Shown here one piece after another: positions 28,901 through 43,900 of a DNA stretch of 64,000 bases. The stretch is from the NCBI GenBank assembly GCA_028015205.1, contig CM051521.1, forward strand, positions 69,796,314 to 69,860,313. Direction: 5' to 3'. Positions within the stretch are counted from its first letter, which is position 1. Each line of letters begins with the position of its first letter. Position numbers and translations under genes: made by a program. The notes beneath the pieces were generated by a model. It had not been told where the DNA came from. It worked only from the letters and a program-made list of their open reading frames with translations, and did not search any database. This DNA is from Mytilisepta virgata. Its lineage: Eukaryota; Mollusca; Bivalvia; Mytilida; Mytilidae.

Positions 28901-31900
28901 CTCATCATGCTGAACACTTTCAACTTGCCAGAATTTGCCGTAACCTAATGATTTTTGAGATATTTGCGAAGAACTGTTGTTTGACCCCTATGTTCTATTT
29001 TTAGTAACAGTGGCCATGTTTTTCGACGGATCAAAAATCGAAGCATAAACTTTTTGCAGGATACCCTAAGGAACAATCTTACCAAGTTTCATTTGATTTT
29101 GAATAGCAGTTTCAGAGAAGAAGATTTTTGAAATAATAACATAAAAAAAACTGTTGTTTGACCCCTATGTTCTATTTTTAGCAACAGTGGCCATGTTTTT
29201 CGACGGATCAAAAATCGAAGCATAAACTTTGTGCAGGATACCCTAAGGAACAATCATGCTAAGTTTTATCCAAATCCATTCAGTAGTTTCAGAGGAGAAG
29301 ATTTTTTAAATAATAACATAAAAAAAAGCCAAAAATGTCAAAAAAAGGGCAATAATTCCTACATGGGTCGTTGGATCTTCTTCAAAATTTCAGGGCAGGT
29401 AGATCTTGAGGTGCTGAACACTTTTACCCTATGCCAGAATTTTGATATCTGTGACCGTTTCTGACTTATTTGCAAAAAACTGCGATTTACCCCTATGTTC
29501 TATTTTTAGCCATGACGGCCATGTTTTTATACGAATCAAAAATCCAAACAACAGATTTGTAGCACCCATACCAATTAATAACTGTACCAAGTTTGGTTGC
29601 AGTTGGACTTATGGTGTTGGAGGAGTTAACGTTTGAAAAAGTTAACGGACGACGGACGGACGGACGGACGACGGACGGACGACGGACGGACGACGGACAC
29701 CAAGTGATGGCAATAGCTCACATGACCCTTCGGGTCAGGTGAGCTAAAAATGTCAAAAAAGGGCAATAACTCCAACATGGCTTAACAGATAAAAATGAAA
29801 ATTTGACCACAGATAGATCTCATCATGCTGAACACTTTAACCACAGTCAGAATTTGGCTAAACCTAACGGTTTTGGAGATATATGCAAAAAACTACTGTC
29901 TGACTCCTATGTTCAATTTTTAGTAACAGCGGCCATGTTTTTCGACGGATCAAAAATCCCCACATCAGTTCTATGCAGGATACCCCAAAGAACATTCATA
30001 CCAAGTGTGGTTCCAAAAATGGCTAAGTTCAACATGCAAAAATTTATAGTAAAAATTTGTCAAATTTGCCCCCAAATAGGTGGTGCACATCTTCAATATG
30101 TATATAAAAACTATGCATAGTTTGAAAAATATTGGTTCAATACAGTAAAGGTTACAGATTACACAAAGTATGCACCAGTTCGTAGCATGTATTACTGATA
30201 AATGGCTAAGTTCAACATGCAAAAATTCATAGTAAAAATTTGTCCAAAATAGGAGGTGCACATCTTCAATATGTATATAAACACTATGCAGAGTTTTAAA
30301 AATATTGGTTCAATACAGTCCGAGTTCCAGATTACACAAAGTATGTACCCCTAAGCATAACGGATGGACGGAAGGAGTCGAGCGGCTACTACCACAGCTG
30401 GTGACGCAGGTAATAACTACATTAAACCTGAACTGTTAACTTGGATTCTAGTATTGAAATTTTAAGGTCACAGCATTCGTTTCCCATCAAAATGCTGCTG
30501 TTCATAAGCTTTCCATGTACAAGTTTCAGGATGAAACCATAACTCCTTCATGAAAAACTATTTTAAACATGAACCTCAACCTCGTACAGAGGGACGTACT
30601 GACGGATGGACGCACAGACCGAAGAACTATATGCCAAGCCTGCCTTATAGGCCAGGCATAAAAATATCAAGAATTGAAACATAAGGTCAGAAAGACTCCG
30701 TCAAATACTTCAAGAATAGGGAAATCTACCTTAAACTGGTCATTAAATATAACTAAATGATTAATGGTTTATCATTTAAACATAATCATTAAGAATTACT
30801 GGTGAATCTTGATAAGACATTTTAATTGTAAAATCATTTATCAAAGGATGCCTATTACTGCAAATAAATTTAGTTAAAACTTAAAATAGTTTCAAGATGG
30901 GAGACTTTTGTGAAAATGTGATTTTTAAGAGAACTATGTACCACCAATGTCAACCTGCTATAGCCATCCATTTACCTCCACTTGTAATGAGTGTCCCATT
31001 CGTCAGTCTTGTGAAGTTTCAAAAGATTTGGCAGCATGATTTAATAGAAAAAGATCTTTGAAAATTAACCAATCAGAATCTATAAATGCTACTGGCAGTC
31101 AAGTTTTTATAACCAAATGAGAATAGTTTGTAATCTCCAAATGAGAACAGTTTGTAAAGGATGCCCCAATCTATCAATCCTGTAAAATTTCAAAACATTA
31201 CGCCTTACAGTTTCAGAGAAGAATATCTTTGAACAAGAGGCTCCCGAAGGGCCTGAATCGCTCACCTGTTACTTTTTGCGTAAATCTTGCATCAATGATT
31301 ATTTTTGCTATTGAATGTATACTGTTGCATTTTTCGCCTCAATATTGACTTTTACAGCTAAAATATAGAATCGGGGACACAGATAAATATGGTTGCTAGG
31401 TACTTTTTTCATTGGTTGCTATGGACTATTTCAATGGCATTGACTCTTGACTAAACATTTTGACTTGTACAGGTAAATCATAAGGTCCTTAACCCAAATA
31501 TAAATCGTTGCTAGGGACTTTTTCATCAGTTGCTATGGACTTTTTCAATGGCATTGACTCTTGCCCTTCCATTTAGAAAGGAACAGGTAAATTGTAAGAT
31601 CCTGAACCAAATATATCTGGTTGCTAGGGACTTTTCCATTGGTTGCCATGGATTTTTTCAATAACCTTGACCCTTGAGCCTCCATATTGACTTGTACAAC
31701 TATATTATCGGGTCCTGAATCTAAATATGTATGGTTGCTGAGGACTTTTTCAATGACCTTGACTCTTGACCTTCTTGACTTGTACAGGTAAATTATAAGG
31801 TCCTTAACCCAAATATGAATGGTTGCTCGGGAATTTTTCATCAGTTGCAATGGACTTTTTCAATAACCTTGACCCTCCATTTCAGTTGTACAGCTACCAT

Positions 31901-34900
31901 TTTATCTTTTTCAAGTTATGCTCTTAAAAACCATTATTTTTACTGATAATTACTGTTTACATGTAAATAATTTTTCAAGGACAAAAACTCCTATAAGAAG
32001 TGAATTGATGATTTTGGTCATGTTTGCTGTTTACAGTTTGTCCTTATCTATAATAATATTCAAGTTAATAACCTAAAACTATAAAAATGTCCTTAAAATT
32101 AACAATTCTCGGGCAATAACCCCAAAACAGGTCGACCAATTAGTCTGAAAATTTCATGGCAGGTAGATCTTGACCTTATAAAAATATTTGATTCTCATTG
32201 GTTTTGCTCCATATGCTTTAGTTTTTGAGATATGTGCTTTTTTCACCAAAATATATTTTTAGCCATGGCAGCCATGTTTCTCGATGAACAAAAAAGTAAA
32301 ACACAAACTTTACACTAGATACCCTAAGGATCTTTCAGCCTAAATTTGAGTTTCAGATGATAAGGTTTTGAAAGTTTACAAAGATGAAAAAAAAAGTGGA
32401 AAATTGTCTTTATAGGGCAAAAACTCCTATTAGAGATCTATTAACAATTTTGGTCATGTGACTTATTTGTAGATCTTACTTTGTTGAACATTTTTGCTGT
32501 TTACAGTTTGTCTTTATCTATAATAATGTTTCAATTAATTAAAACATTTGAAGATTGATTATAATTTTATTAAACTGGTGATATAGATTTCACATGAGAG
32601 AACGGTCAGGTGTCACTTTAGAGTTTGAGGATCTAAGTAATAAATGGGGACAGTTCAGTTATGATTTGAGGTGGTGCTGGATATGACGCCACCAGAAGCG
32701 GAAGTCACATGACCATAATCGGAAATGGATTGCGCGCATGCTCAACTGGAAGTAATGGGTTTTCCCGCCATTTTTATTTATTTATTTATGGAAGTGACGT
32801 CAGTCACGTGGTAGGACCTGGACGTGTTGTCTACACATGTGAAGGTGGAACCGGAAGTGGTTTGGGCTCATGCGCAACCAGAAGTAGTGGATTTTCCAGC
32901 CATTTTCTATTATTTGCTTACGCAGGTGATGTCAGTCACGTGCTTGGACTGGGATGTGCCATGTTTGACCAGAATTTAGATTGGATTATCTCCCCTTTTT
33001 CCCGGGCTTTTCATTTTTGGTCATCTCTTGGTCTGTCGTCAGTCTGTATAGGGTAATAGTCTCACATGGAGTCCCCAAGGACTGTACTTTCACTGTTATG
33101 TCGAAATTTGAGAGTATTCAAAGTACAGAAGGATGATTGGATAATCTCCCCTTTTTCTCACGGTTTTCATTCAGGGTTATGTTTTCCGTTCGTTCGAGGG
33201 AGGGCCAAAGGTAGGACTGGATTATGTCCCTTACCTCCAGCCAATGCCATCACCATTATGTCAATGGAGGGGTGTTCTTAGCAACCGCCTTACCAATGGC
33301 AGTGCATTTCATTGCTCTCCGTGTTGCTCTTCACTGCTCTTCTCTTGTTCTTCGCTGCTCTTCCCTGCTCTTCTCTTGCTCTTCGCTGCTTTTCACTGCT
33401 CTTCTCTTGCTCTTCTATGCTCTTCTATGCTCTTCTCTTGCACTTCTCTTGCTCATCGCTGCTCATCTCTTGCTCCGTGCTGCTCTTTGCTACTAATCTC
33501 TTGGTCCGCGCTGCTCATCGCTGTTCTTCTATTGCTCTTCACTGCTCATCGCTGCTCTTCTCTTGCTCTTTCTCTGCTCATCGCTGCTCTTCTCTTGCTC
33601 ATGGCTGCTCTTCTCTTGCTCATGGCTGCTCTTCTCTCGCTCATGGCTGCTCATCTCTTGCTCTGTGCTGCTCATCGCTGCTCTTCTCTTGCTCATCCAT
33701 GCTCTTGTCTTGCTTCTGGCTGCTCATCGCTGCTCTTCTCTTGCTCCGGGCTGCTCATCACTGTTCTTCTCTTGCTCTTCACTGCTCTTTTCTTTGTCTT
33801 TGCTGCTCATCTCTTGCTCCGGGGTGCTCATAACTACTCATGACTAAATTCTGATGTTCATTTCGATTTAGCTGCTGCTGCTAGTTATGGTCGATTGTTA
33901 TGGTTCGCATTTCGTCTCTGTATGAGTTAAACATGTCTCTATATGCAGCCAAGCTGCCTTGTCTTCTTCCATTCCGGCTTCGACTAGTTCTTTACTTTCT
34001 TGAGTATTCTGGTTGATGTGCTCGAAATTTTCTATTCAAAATGACTTCTCATGAGGACTCATTGGAGTCTTTGTTGGATCCATGGTCACTGCTTTGCGTC
34101 CATGTAACATGGACCTGAAAGAGAGCACCCTTATGAAGCGGAAATTTTAGAGTCTTTCAGGAGGGGAATGAACATTTATGTATTCCAGTCCTATTCCTAA
34201 CACTAACTCGGGTTCCAACTCTAACCATAACTCTAACTCTAACCCTACTCTTAACCATCTTTGATGTGCATCGTAACATAAACGAGACAGAGAACATTCG
34301 TTCCCATCTGGAAAGACTCTAAAATTTCTGTCTCTTAAGGGTGCTCCTTTTCAGGTCCGTGTTACAATATTTAACTAAGTTCGGCCGTGGCAGCCTTTTT
34401 GATTGACAATATGGGTGATCGGACATAATTCTGAAAGAGGACCATCTAAGGACCAATGCTGCCAAGTTCAGTTCCAATTGGCTCAGTAGTTTCAGACGAG
34501 AAGATTTTTGAGTGAATTTCCAATAGGGTCCTATGATAAACTAAGTTTAGCTGTGGCGGCCATCATGGTTCACAGCCCACGAAATTGGACACATTTCTGA
34601 ATGAGGACCTTTGAAGTCTGGTTCCAATGTCAAGTGGTTTCAGACAAGAAGATTTTTCAATGAATTTTCAATACGGCCTTATGTTAAACTAAGTTCGGCT
34701 GTGTCGGCCACCTTGGTTGACAGTCAGTGTCATCGGACGATATTCTGAAAGAGGACCATCTAAGGACCATTGCTACAAAGTCTTGTTCTAATTGGCTTAG
34801 TGGTTTCAGACGAGAAGATTTTTGAGTGAATTTCCCATAGGTTCCTATGTTAAACTATGTTCAACTGTGGCAGCCATCTTGGTTCAAAGTCCATGAAATC

Positions 34901-37900
34901 AGACACATTTCTGAAAAAGGACCTCCTAAGGACAAATTCTGCCAAGTCCTGCTCCAATATGTCAAGTGGTTTCAGACAAGAAGATTTTTCAATGAATTTT
35001 CCTATAGGGACCTATGTTAAACTAAGTTCGGTTATGGTGGCCATCTTGGTTGACAGTCCAGGTCATTAGACACACCTCTGTAAGAGGACCATCTAAGGAC
35101 CATTGCTGCCAAGTCTGGTTTCAATTGGTCAAATGATTTAAGACAAGAAGATTTTTCAATGAATTTTCCCATAGGGCCCTATGTTAAACTAAGTTCAACT
35201 GTGGCGGCCATCTTGGTTAACAGTCAGGGTCATTGGACATATTTCTGAAAGAGAACCTCCTATAAACCATTACTGCCAACTTTGGTTCCAACTGTCCTTG
35301 TAGTTTCATATAAGAAGATTTTTTAAATTCACCCCCCCAGTTTTAGGGAAACTGAAATGTTTTATAAAAACCTGTATTCTTCGAGAGAAAACGAATTATG
35401 GGACGTCAATTTGGAAGAGGAGCTAAGTGGCTTTTCAGTCCCAAAACTTACTGAAACTGAATCAAAGGTTTTGGCAGGGGAACTTACTTATCTAGAGGCA
35501 TCGGTTACATTAAAAAATATGAAAAACTCCAAAAGTCCTGGTTCAGATGGCTTCACTACAGAATTTTTTAAAATGTTTTGGCAAAACTTGGGTCATTTTG
35601 TTGTTCGCTCTCTAAATTTTGGGTATTTTAAGCAAGAACTTTCTGTAACGCAAAGACAGGGTATAATAACATGTCTTCCTAAGGGTGAGAAGCCACGTCA
35701 ATTTCTTTCAAACTGGCGTCCAATATCACTTTTAAATACTGTATATAAAATAGGTTCTGGGTCGATTGCAAGTAGATTAAAAACAACATTAACAAAACTG
35801 ATCAGTAAAGATCAAACAGGGTTTGTGAAAGGTAGATATATAGGAGAAAACACTAGAATTATATATGACATTATGCAATATACGGAAGAACAAGATATCC
35901 CAGGTTTATTACTTCTGATCGATTTTGAAAAGGCGTTTGACTCAGTTTCATGGTCCTTTATATTCAAAACATTACAATTTTTTAAATATGGGGATAATAT
36001 TATAAATTGGGTTAAAACTTTTTACAATAATTCAGTTTCATCAGTTAACCGGGGTGGAAACCTGTCTTCCTTCTTTAATCTGTATAGAGGTTGTAGACAA
36101 GGGGATCCTCTTTCCCCTTATTTATTCATATTATGTGCAGAAATCCTTGCAATTAAGATCAGAAATAATAAACATATTAAGGGAATTATAGTAGAAAAGT
36201 ATAACAGGGAATATAGAATATCACAATTTGCAGATGACACCTCCCTTATCCTAGATGGAAATGAGAGATCTTTGCGTGAATCCCTTAAAGAGATTAAAAT
36301 ATTTTCCAGAATGTCTGGATTGAATATAAACATATCCAAAACTCAGGTTATATGGATAGGAAGCAAAAAAGGAAGTTTTGATGTTCTGTGTCCAGAATTT
36401 AAGCTAGAATGGGGCAAAACTAGATTTACAATACTTGGTATTGATTTCGATATTAACTTGGAGTCTATGGTACAATTGAATTTTGCGAAAAAAATAATCA
36501 AGGTGCAATCTGTGATTGATTGTTGGAGAAAGAGAAATCTAACTCCAATAGGCAAAATCACAGTTTTAAAAACTTTGGTTATACCTATTATGAACCATCT
36601 CTTCATATCCCTACCCAATCCACCTGATAGAATAATTAACGAATTGAACTGTGTCTTTTATAACTTTTTGTGGAATAGCAATGTCCACAAGGTTAAAAGG
36701 GATATTATAATCAAGAGATATGAGGAGGGTGGGCTTAAAATGATAGACCTTAAGAGTTTTATATATGCTTTAAAATGTACATGGATACGAAGGTTGATAA
36801 AGGAAAAAAGTTCCTGGCAATCTGTTATCACATCTTTTCTAGATACAAACAAACTAGAGAGATTTGGTTCAGACTATTTAAAAAATATACAAAAATCCAT
36901 AACAAATAAGTTCTGGAAAGACGTGATAGTAGCTGGGAACATTTTGTTTGAACTACAGAATGAAGATATTAAGTATATCCAAGCCACACCTTTATTCTAT
37001 AATAGAGCATTTTGGATCGGAAATGGCTGTGTGTTTTATAAGGGTTGGTTTGATAAAAATATATGTTTTGTAAATGACTTGTTAAAAGATGATGGAACTT
37101 TTCTATCACTGGATGAGTTCCAAGAGCTTTACCAGTTCCAGGTTAATTTCTTACAGTACCAAGGACTGGTAACAGCCATTAAAAAATATATATTGACCAA
37201 ATTTGGATTGGTGTCATTCCAAAGTAAGTTAGAATGCCCCTTTATACCATCAAACCTGGTATGTTTACTTAGAAAAGAAAAAGGTTCAAAAGACATGTAT
37301 TTATATTTTTCAAAAAATTCAGCTACACCCACAGGTCAAACCAAATGGAATCGCATATTGGATACCCAAACAATAATCTGAAAAAGAGTATTTAAGATGC
37401 CTTTTATTCTGACACAGAACACAAAACTTCAATGGTTTCAATACAGAATAAATCACAGAATACTAGCTACAAATGACTTTCTTTTTAAGATAAAGAGAAA
37501 AGACAGCAATGTCTGTTCTTTTTGTGAGGACCGAATTGAAACATTAACCCATGTTTTGTGGGAATGTGAAAAAATCCAAAATCTTTTAGAAAACTTGGAC
37601 AACTGGATGTCACAAGTTTGCAATAATTCTATTAACTTTAACAAACTCACTTTCATTTTTGGAGATTTTGTTAGTAAAAATCCATCAAAACCATGTTATA
37701 TTATGATTCTTCAAATTAAATATTATATTTATACTATGAGATGTGCAGGGAAATCTTTGAGTCTTGAAGCACTGATACAGAGCCTAAAATCTATGTTCAG
37801 CACCTTGAAATTTCTTGCTGTCAAGACAAATACTTTGGAAATTTTCAATAAAGAATGGGACTCATGGAAACCTCTTTTTTATAATGACCAATAGTAACAT

Positions 37901-40900
37901 CGGGAAAAGGGGGGTGTCATATATAACCTCAAGTCAGCTATAGGATATAATATACATGTACTTCAACAACAAAATTTTTCTTCTTTTTCTTTCTCAAAAT
38001 CCATTGATGATTCTTACAATATAAATTCAAAAAAATTGTTAGTGGGGTACAGGTGGGGGATTGAAATACAAATATTTATAGACAAAAAGCTTTTCAATAT
38101 ATGTGAATTCAAGACTTTATTTATAATACTGATGGCTATTGTATTAGTATGATGATTAGTATTGTGTGTGTTATATTGTCTTCGTTGTAACATGAATGTA
38201 CATATGTGAAAGGATGAAAATAAAATAAATATAAAAAAAAAAATTCACCCCCCACTTTTTTTTCTATTTTTAGTAACAGCAGCCATGTTGGTTGGAAGTC
38301 GGGGATGCCAGACATAATTTATGAAGGGGGCCACCCAAGGACCATTACACCAAAGTTTGGTCTCAATTGGCCCAGTGGTTTGAGAGGAAAAGATCTTTAA
38401 AGGAAAGTTTATGCTGGATGCTGTCTTTAAAGGGCATAAACTCTTATAAGGGGTCAATCAATGATTTTGGTCATGTTGACTTATTTGTAGATCTTACTTT
38501 GTTGAACATTTTTGCTGTTTACAATTTGTCTTTATCTATAATAATATTCAAGATAAAAACCTAAAACTGCAAAATTTCCTTAAAATTAACAATTCAGGGC
38601 AATAACCCAACAAAGGGTTGACCGATTTGTCTGAAAATTTCATGACAGGTAGATCTTGACCTGATGAACATTTTTACCCCCATATCAGTTTTGCTCTAAT
38701 TGCTTTAGTTTTTGAGATATAAAACAAAAACTGCAGTTTACCCCTATGTTCTATTTTGGTTGGCAGGCGGGATCATCAGACACATTTTTTAAACTAGATA
38801 CCCTAATGATGCTTGTGGCCAAGTTTGCTTAATTTGGCCCAGTAGTTTCAGGAGACAAAGGACGACGGACGCCAAGTGATGAGAATAGCTCACTTGACCC
38901 TTTGGGTCAGGTGAGCTAAAAAGGGGCCACCCAAGGACCATTCTACAAAAGATTGGTTCAAATTGACCTAATATTCTCAAAGAAGATAACTAAAATGTTA
39001 AAATTCCCATTGGGTCCAAGGTTAAACAATGTCCGACCATGGTGGCCATATTGGATGGCACCCAGGAAAACCGAACACAAATTTTAAAGGGGACCATCAA
39101 GCGATCTTTCAACTAATGTTTAGTTTCAACTGGCTCAGCGGTTTCAGAGGAGTTGATGAAACTGAAAATTTTATGACGACGACAGACGCAAAGTGATGAG
39201 AATAGCTCACTTGGCCTGTTAGGCTAAAAACTGTGTTTGTAAGATACAAACGGAATATAGCGAAACGAGTTATTAAAATTAGATTTATGCCGGATATGAA
39301 TAGCAGTGAAATATTTAAAATGCACTTGATTTTAAATAAATAAGTACAATGAAAGAAAGCTTGTTTTTAACAATCCACATTAAACTTTTTTCATAAATAA
39401 AAAGTATTTATTTGCATATGCTATTTTTTCAATGGGAAATTTATCAAACTTTATAACAGAAGGCCCGAGACCACAATTATTTTACCCTTTCGTCAGGTGA
39501 GCTTAAAACTAAGAAAATAAAACACTAAAAGCTATAGAAAGATTTATTTTCAATAAAGTGTTCAACAAAGTTATAGCATTGATTTCGTAACAAGACAGTG
39601 ACCCTACCGGACCTCCACACAAAACGATACCTTGAATGTCTCCGCGTTGGGGCAAGGTGTAGAGAGGCATGGTGTAACACTATTTGTAAATGGGGAAATT
39701 AAAAAAATTTTTGACGGCATTGTATGGCTTATCTTCATCAATTACCAGGTAGGCTTTATATTTAAATTATTTCATGTTATAGAGAAGGATATCTGGTTGG
39801 TAATGTTTAGCAAAAATACCCTTAGGGGTGACTGTTTGACCCCCTACAAAAAATCTGATGTCAAAAATCATTTCATCAAAATAACTTGAGGCTCAGAGGG
39901 CTGAGCCTGTATCGCTCACTTGGCATGAAAGCCTTTTTTATTGATGTACCTCAAAGAGAGAAGTCACTTCTTTTTATCATTATTAAGTGTGGTAAGTCTT
40001 GTAGGAACCAATTTTTTCTTCATCAAGGTCCTTCTACTTACAGGTCAGCATATTCTAAAATTTGGCAGTTCTCTGGATTATTGCATGTACAAAAAATGTA
40101 TTTCCCATAGGGTCTTATGTTTACCTAAGTTCTATGACCAATGTGAGGTGCACGGTGATGTAATGAACTTAATAAAGCAGCCCCAACCTTGAGTCATAAT
40201 TAAGTCTTGGGGAATTAGTATGGAAAATGCATACGTCCATATTGTAAATAACTACATAAGTCTGTTGATTTAGATTATTATTGTCAATCACATTATAATA
40301 TTTACATATATACAAAATCCAGTCCATTTACTACATAACTAAGTCACCATGATTCCAAGGCACAATATATCTACAAAATTCTAAGTCGCAAAATATTCAT
40401 TTCACAATTTACACTTTCAGATATCATAAAAATAAAATATCAACTTCAATATGCAATTTCCAAAAACTAACTGACTGATATACTAAATTTCAAACAAAAA
40501 GTTCTTCAATGCCTAAAATTTGATAACCAATCATATTTTACAAAATTCCAAAAGGGGATGTAACCATACTTTTGTTTTCTATATTTTTAACAGTTTTCTT
40601 CTAAAACTCTAACAGCTTAACAATTTATCTTTCAAAGTATATGACACAAAATGAGGATAATTATTACTGAACAAAGAATATGACATAACTTGGCATCTTA
40701 GTCTTAATCCTGTATAATCTGATTAGACAATGTTAGATAATTTATCAGTTAGAATCTAACTTAACAGGAAAGACCACAATTAAGGAAATCAATTAATTCC
40801 TTTTGATAATTCCTATTTACAACATACATGTAGGTACCTGTTGTCACAAACATGGCAAAATAACTTAAACAATACAATATGTGAACATTCCAAAATAGCT

Positions 40901-43900
40901 AATTATCAGTTAATGCCAGTGAAAATCAATTATTTACACATTTCATATAACATAAAATATTAGGAACAATGTCACAACTTATTTTTATATCCTAAATCTA
41001 TTAATTCAAATGGACAGTTAAAAATATATTATTTTTAACTGGTCATAGTTCTCTGCTGGTGGCCATCTTGAATGAAGGATTGTCAACAATGTAACAACAC
41101 TTGGTCAGCAACTTATGAGGAATATTCAGGCCATTTCAAGCAATACTGAAGTTCTGTAGATTTTTGTTATATGCTATAGACACTTTCTGTCAACTTTGGC
41201 TCTATTTGGCCAGCTCTATTTGGCCTAGCAGTTTCATAGAATTTTTTTCTTTTTTTAAATCAACCTATCAGAAACAAGAATTGCCCATGGTGGCCATGTT
41301 TGTCATCTGATCTCGACAAAATGAGGAAACTTTTTTAAAAACCTCCCACACATGCTTCCTGTCAAGTTTCGTTTCATTTGGCCAAGCGGTTTCAGAGAAG
41401 CTGATTTCTTTAAATCAGCCAATCAGAAACAAGAATTGCCCAATGGCAGCCATATTTTTAGTCTGATTGGGACAAAATGAGGAAAGTTTATAAAGACCTC
41501 CCATATATGCTTCCTATCGAGTTTCGTTTCATTTGGGCATTTGATTTCAGAGAAGATTTTTTCATATTGGCCAATCAGAAAAAAAGAACTGCCCATGGTG
41601 GCCATATTTGTAGTCCGATTGGGACAAATCTTTGTAAAGAACCTCCAATAGAAGCTGCCTGTCAAGTTTCTCTCTTTTGGCCCAAAGTCTGAGAGAAATC
41701 TTATTTTTTTTAATCAACCCAAGGAGAAACAAGAATTTCTTTTGGCGGCCATGTTTGTTGCCTGATCAGGACGAAATGAGGAAACTTTTTCCTGTCAAGT
41801 TTTGTTCCATTTGGCCAAGTGATTTCAGAAAAGAAGATTTTTTTATATCAGCCAATCAGAAACAAGAACTGCCTATTGCAGCCATATTTGTAGTCCGCCT
41901 GAAAAAGAAATGAGGAAACTTTATAAAGGACCCCCTATATATGCTTCCTGTCAAGTTTTGTTCCATTTGGCCATGCAGTTTCAGACGAGAAGATTTTTTA
42001 AAACTCAGCCAATCCGAAACAACAATTGCCCATAAAGGCCATGTATGTTGTCCGATCGGAACGAAATAAGAAAACTTTATTAAGGACCTTATATAAATGC
42101 TTCCTGCCAAGTTTAATTCCATTTGTCCCAGTGGTTTCAGAGGAGATGATTAACATGTGAAAAGTTAACAGACGGACGGATGATGGATGCCAAGTGATGA
42201 CAAAAGCTCGAATTTGTTCTATACTGTGGATTCATTAAAATTCATTGTATACCAATTTTCATGGTTTTCGTGGGTCCCAGTAAATCACGAATTTAAATAT
42301 CAAATGAAAAATAATATTTTTACTTGAGATTAAATGCACTTGAGTTTGAAACCACAGAGTTTTGATGTACCTATTCGAGACAACATTGAACAATTGCGTT
42401 GATACAGCATTTACTTGGATACTGACATATGATGAGTCAGCTATATCCACAGGGGATACAGTGTTTCATGTAATTTTGTCTTTGGTAACATATAAACGCT
42501 CAAACAATTTTCTTAAAAAATATTTTGACTGTGACTTCCAGTTTTTTTTTAATTCAAACATTCAGAAAATTATTAATCCAAAGTAGGCCTAAACAGCAGA
42601 GACTTTCTCATAAATTACAGTAATAACATCTTGTAAAAAGATAATAAAGCAGAAATTATTGAAATTATCGTAATTGGATTAAAATATGTATGTACTAGTA
42701 GAAACCCGTGGTTTATGATGATATATGATTAATGCACCATTCATAGCTAATGTACTAAGCAGTGAACGTAATATGCTTTTGGACGGAAGGCACAAAGCCA
42801 TGAATTGAAGAAGTAAAAGTGCTCCCAGTTACATAAGTTCACCTGGATGCTGTCCATCAACCATAAATGCAACAGTATGAGGTCACACTGAACTTATTTG
42901 CCAGAGTACTGACAAATCACCATATATGTTGTGGCATGACAGTTTATATTCTCTAGATCATGTACTTGCCGAGTTATGGATAAATTGGCTGTAAACTTTT
43001 GGCAAGTCACTCAGTCGTGAAATGCAAGTCACAGTGATCTATTTCCAGCTGGATGCTGACAAACCATCACTACATTTTTTTGTATGGGTATTCAAATTAG
43101 GGACCGTTACGGTACATATTGTCATAAGATTAACTACATTTTTTTGTATGGGTATTCAAATCAGGGACCGTTATGGTACATATTGTCATGGCGTCAATTT
43201 TTGCAGCACATGTGCAAGATGACAATAAGTACAAATTGATGGCGGCGACAATATGTATTGTAATAGACCCTGTTGCCTGTAAAATTATTTCATTTTCAAA
43301 ATTTTTGTAATGAAAATATTTTCAATGAATTCAGTAAATTAAATGTCTTTTGAATAAAAGAAACATTTAATCTTTTTCGATGTAATGTCACTTTAAAGTT
43401 CAAAAGTAATTAAAATTATTTTTTTAAAGTTACATTGAATAAAAACTTAGCATCTGGAAAGGACCTGGCAGATTAGGCTTTAATTTTATTTTTTTTTTAA
43501 GTGGCAAAAAAATAACAACCTGTCACCACAAAACTGACCCGAGCAGGTTAGGGGAAACCAACCATCATTTTCCCTTGGCCTTACCTAAGTAAAAGAGAAC
43601 GCAATTTCCAGTGTTAGTCAAGTTAATAACAAATACTGATAAAATGCCAGAAATTCCTTTGAAATTTTTCATGTTTCTATCTGCAATAAGTATGTAATTT
43701 CCAGTAGGATAAATAAAAAAAATTGGTCAAAGTCAGAAAAAGCTGAATTTTTTTAAACAGAAAGTTGATGAGCGACAGACCTGAAATTGCATATATAGTA
43801 TGGGTCACTCACCTGAGGCTGCATACCAAATATCAGGAGCCTCTGCCTGATAGTTGCTGAGAAAACTGTTATGGAAGTTCATGTCTGTTTTTCCCTGCCC

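Larger units (their letters stand above)
34370..39225 (-). mobile_element. Family A element hosting the LINE
   Basis: Body units (AACTAAGTTCGGCTGTG, GAAAGAGGACCATCTAAGGA, AGACAAGAAGATTTTTCAATG) run from 34370 to 35337 and resume at 38241. A right end lies at 38918 (GACCCTTTGGGTCAGGTGAG) and a second, degraded one at 39225 (CTTGGCCTGTTAGGCTAA), so at least two copies are merged. The left end was removed by the 32.5-34.4 kb segment. Confidence 0.65.

Noticed and set aside
29640..29700. (GACGGACG)n as an independent microsatellite
   Set aside because: It is a regular part of the 5' region of family A and related elements, not a separate locus.
33244..33843. 199-codon Ser/Leu/Cys-rich forward open frame
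   Set aside because: It is an 11-24 bp minisatellite open in all three forward frames, with no start context, splice signals or domain.
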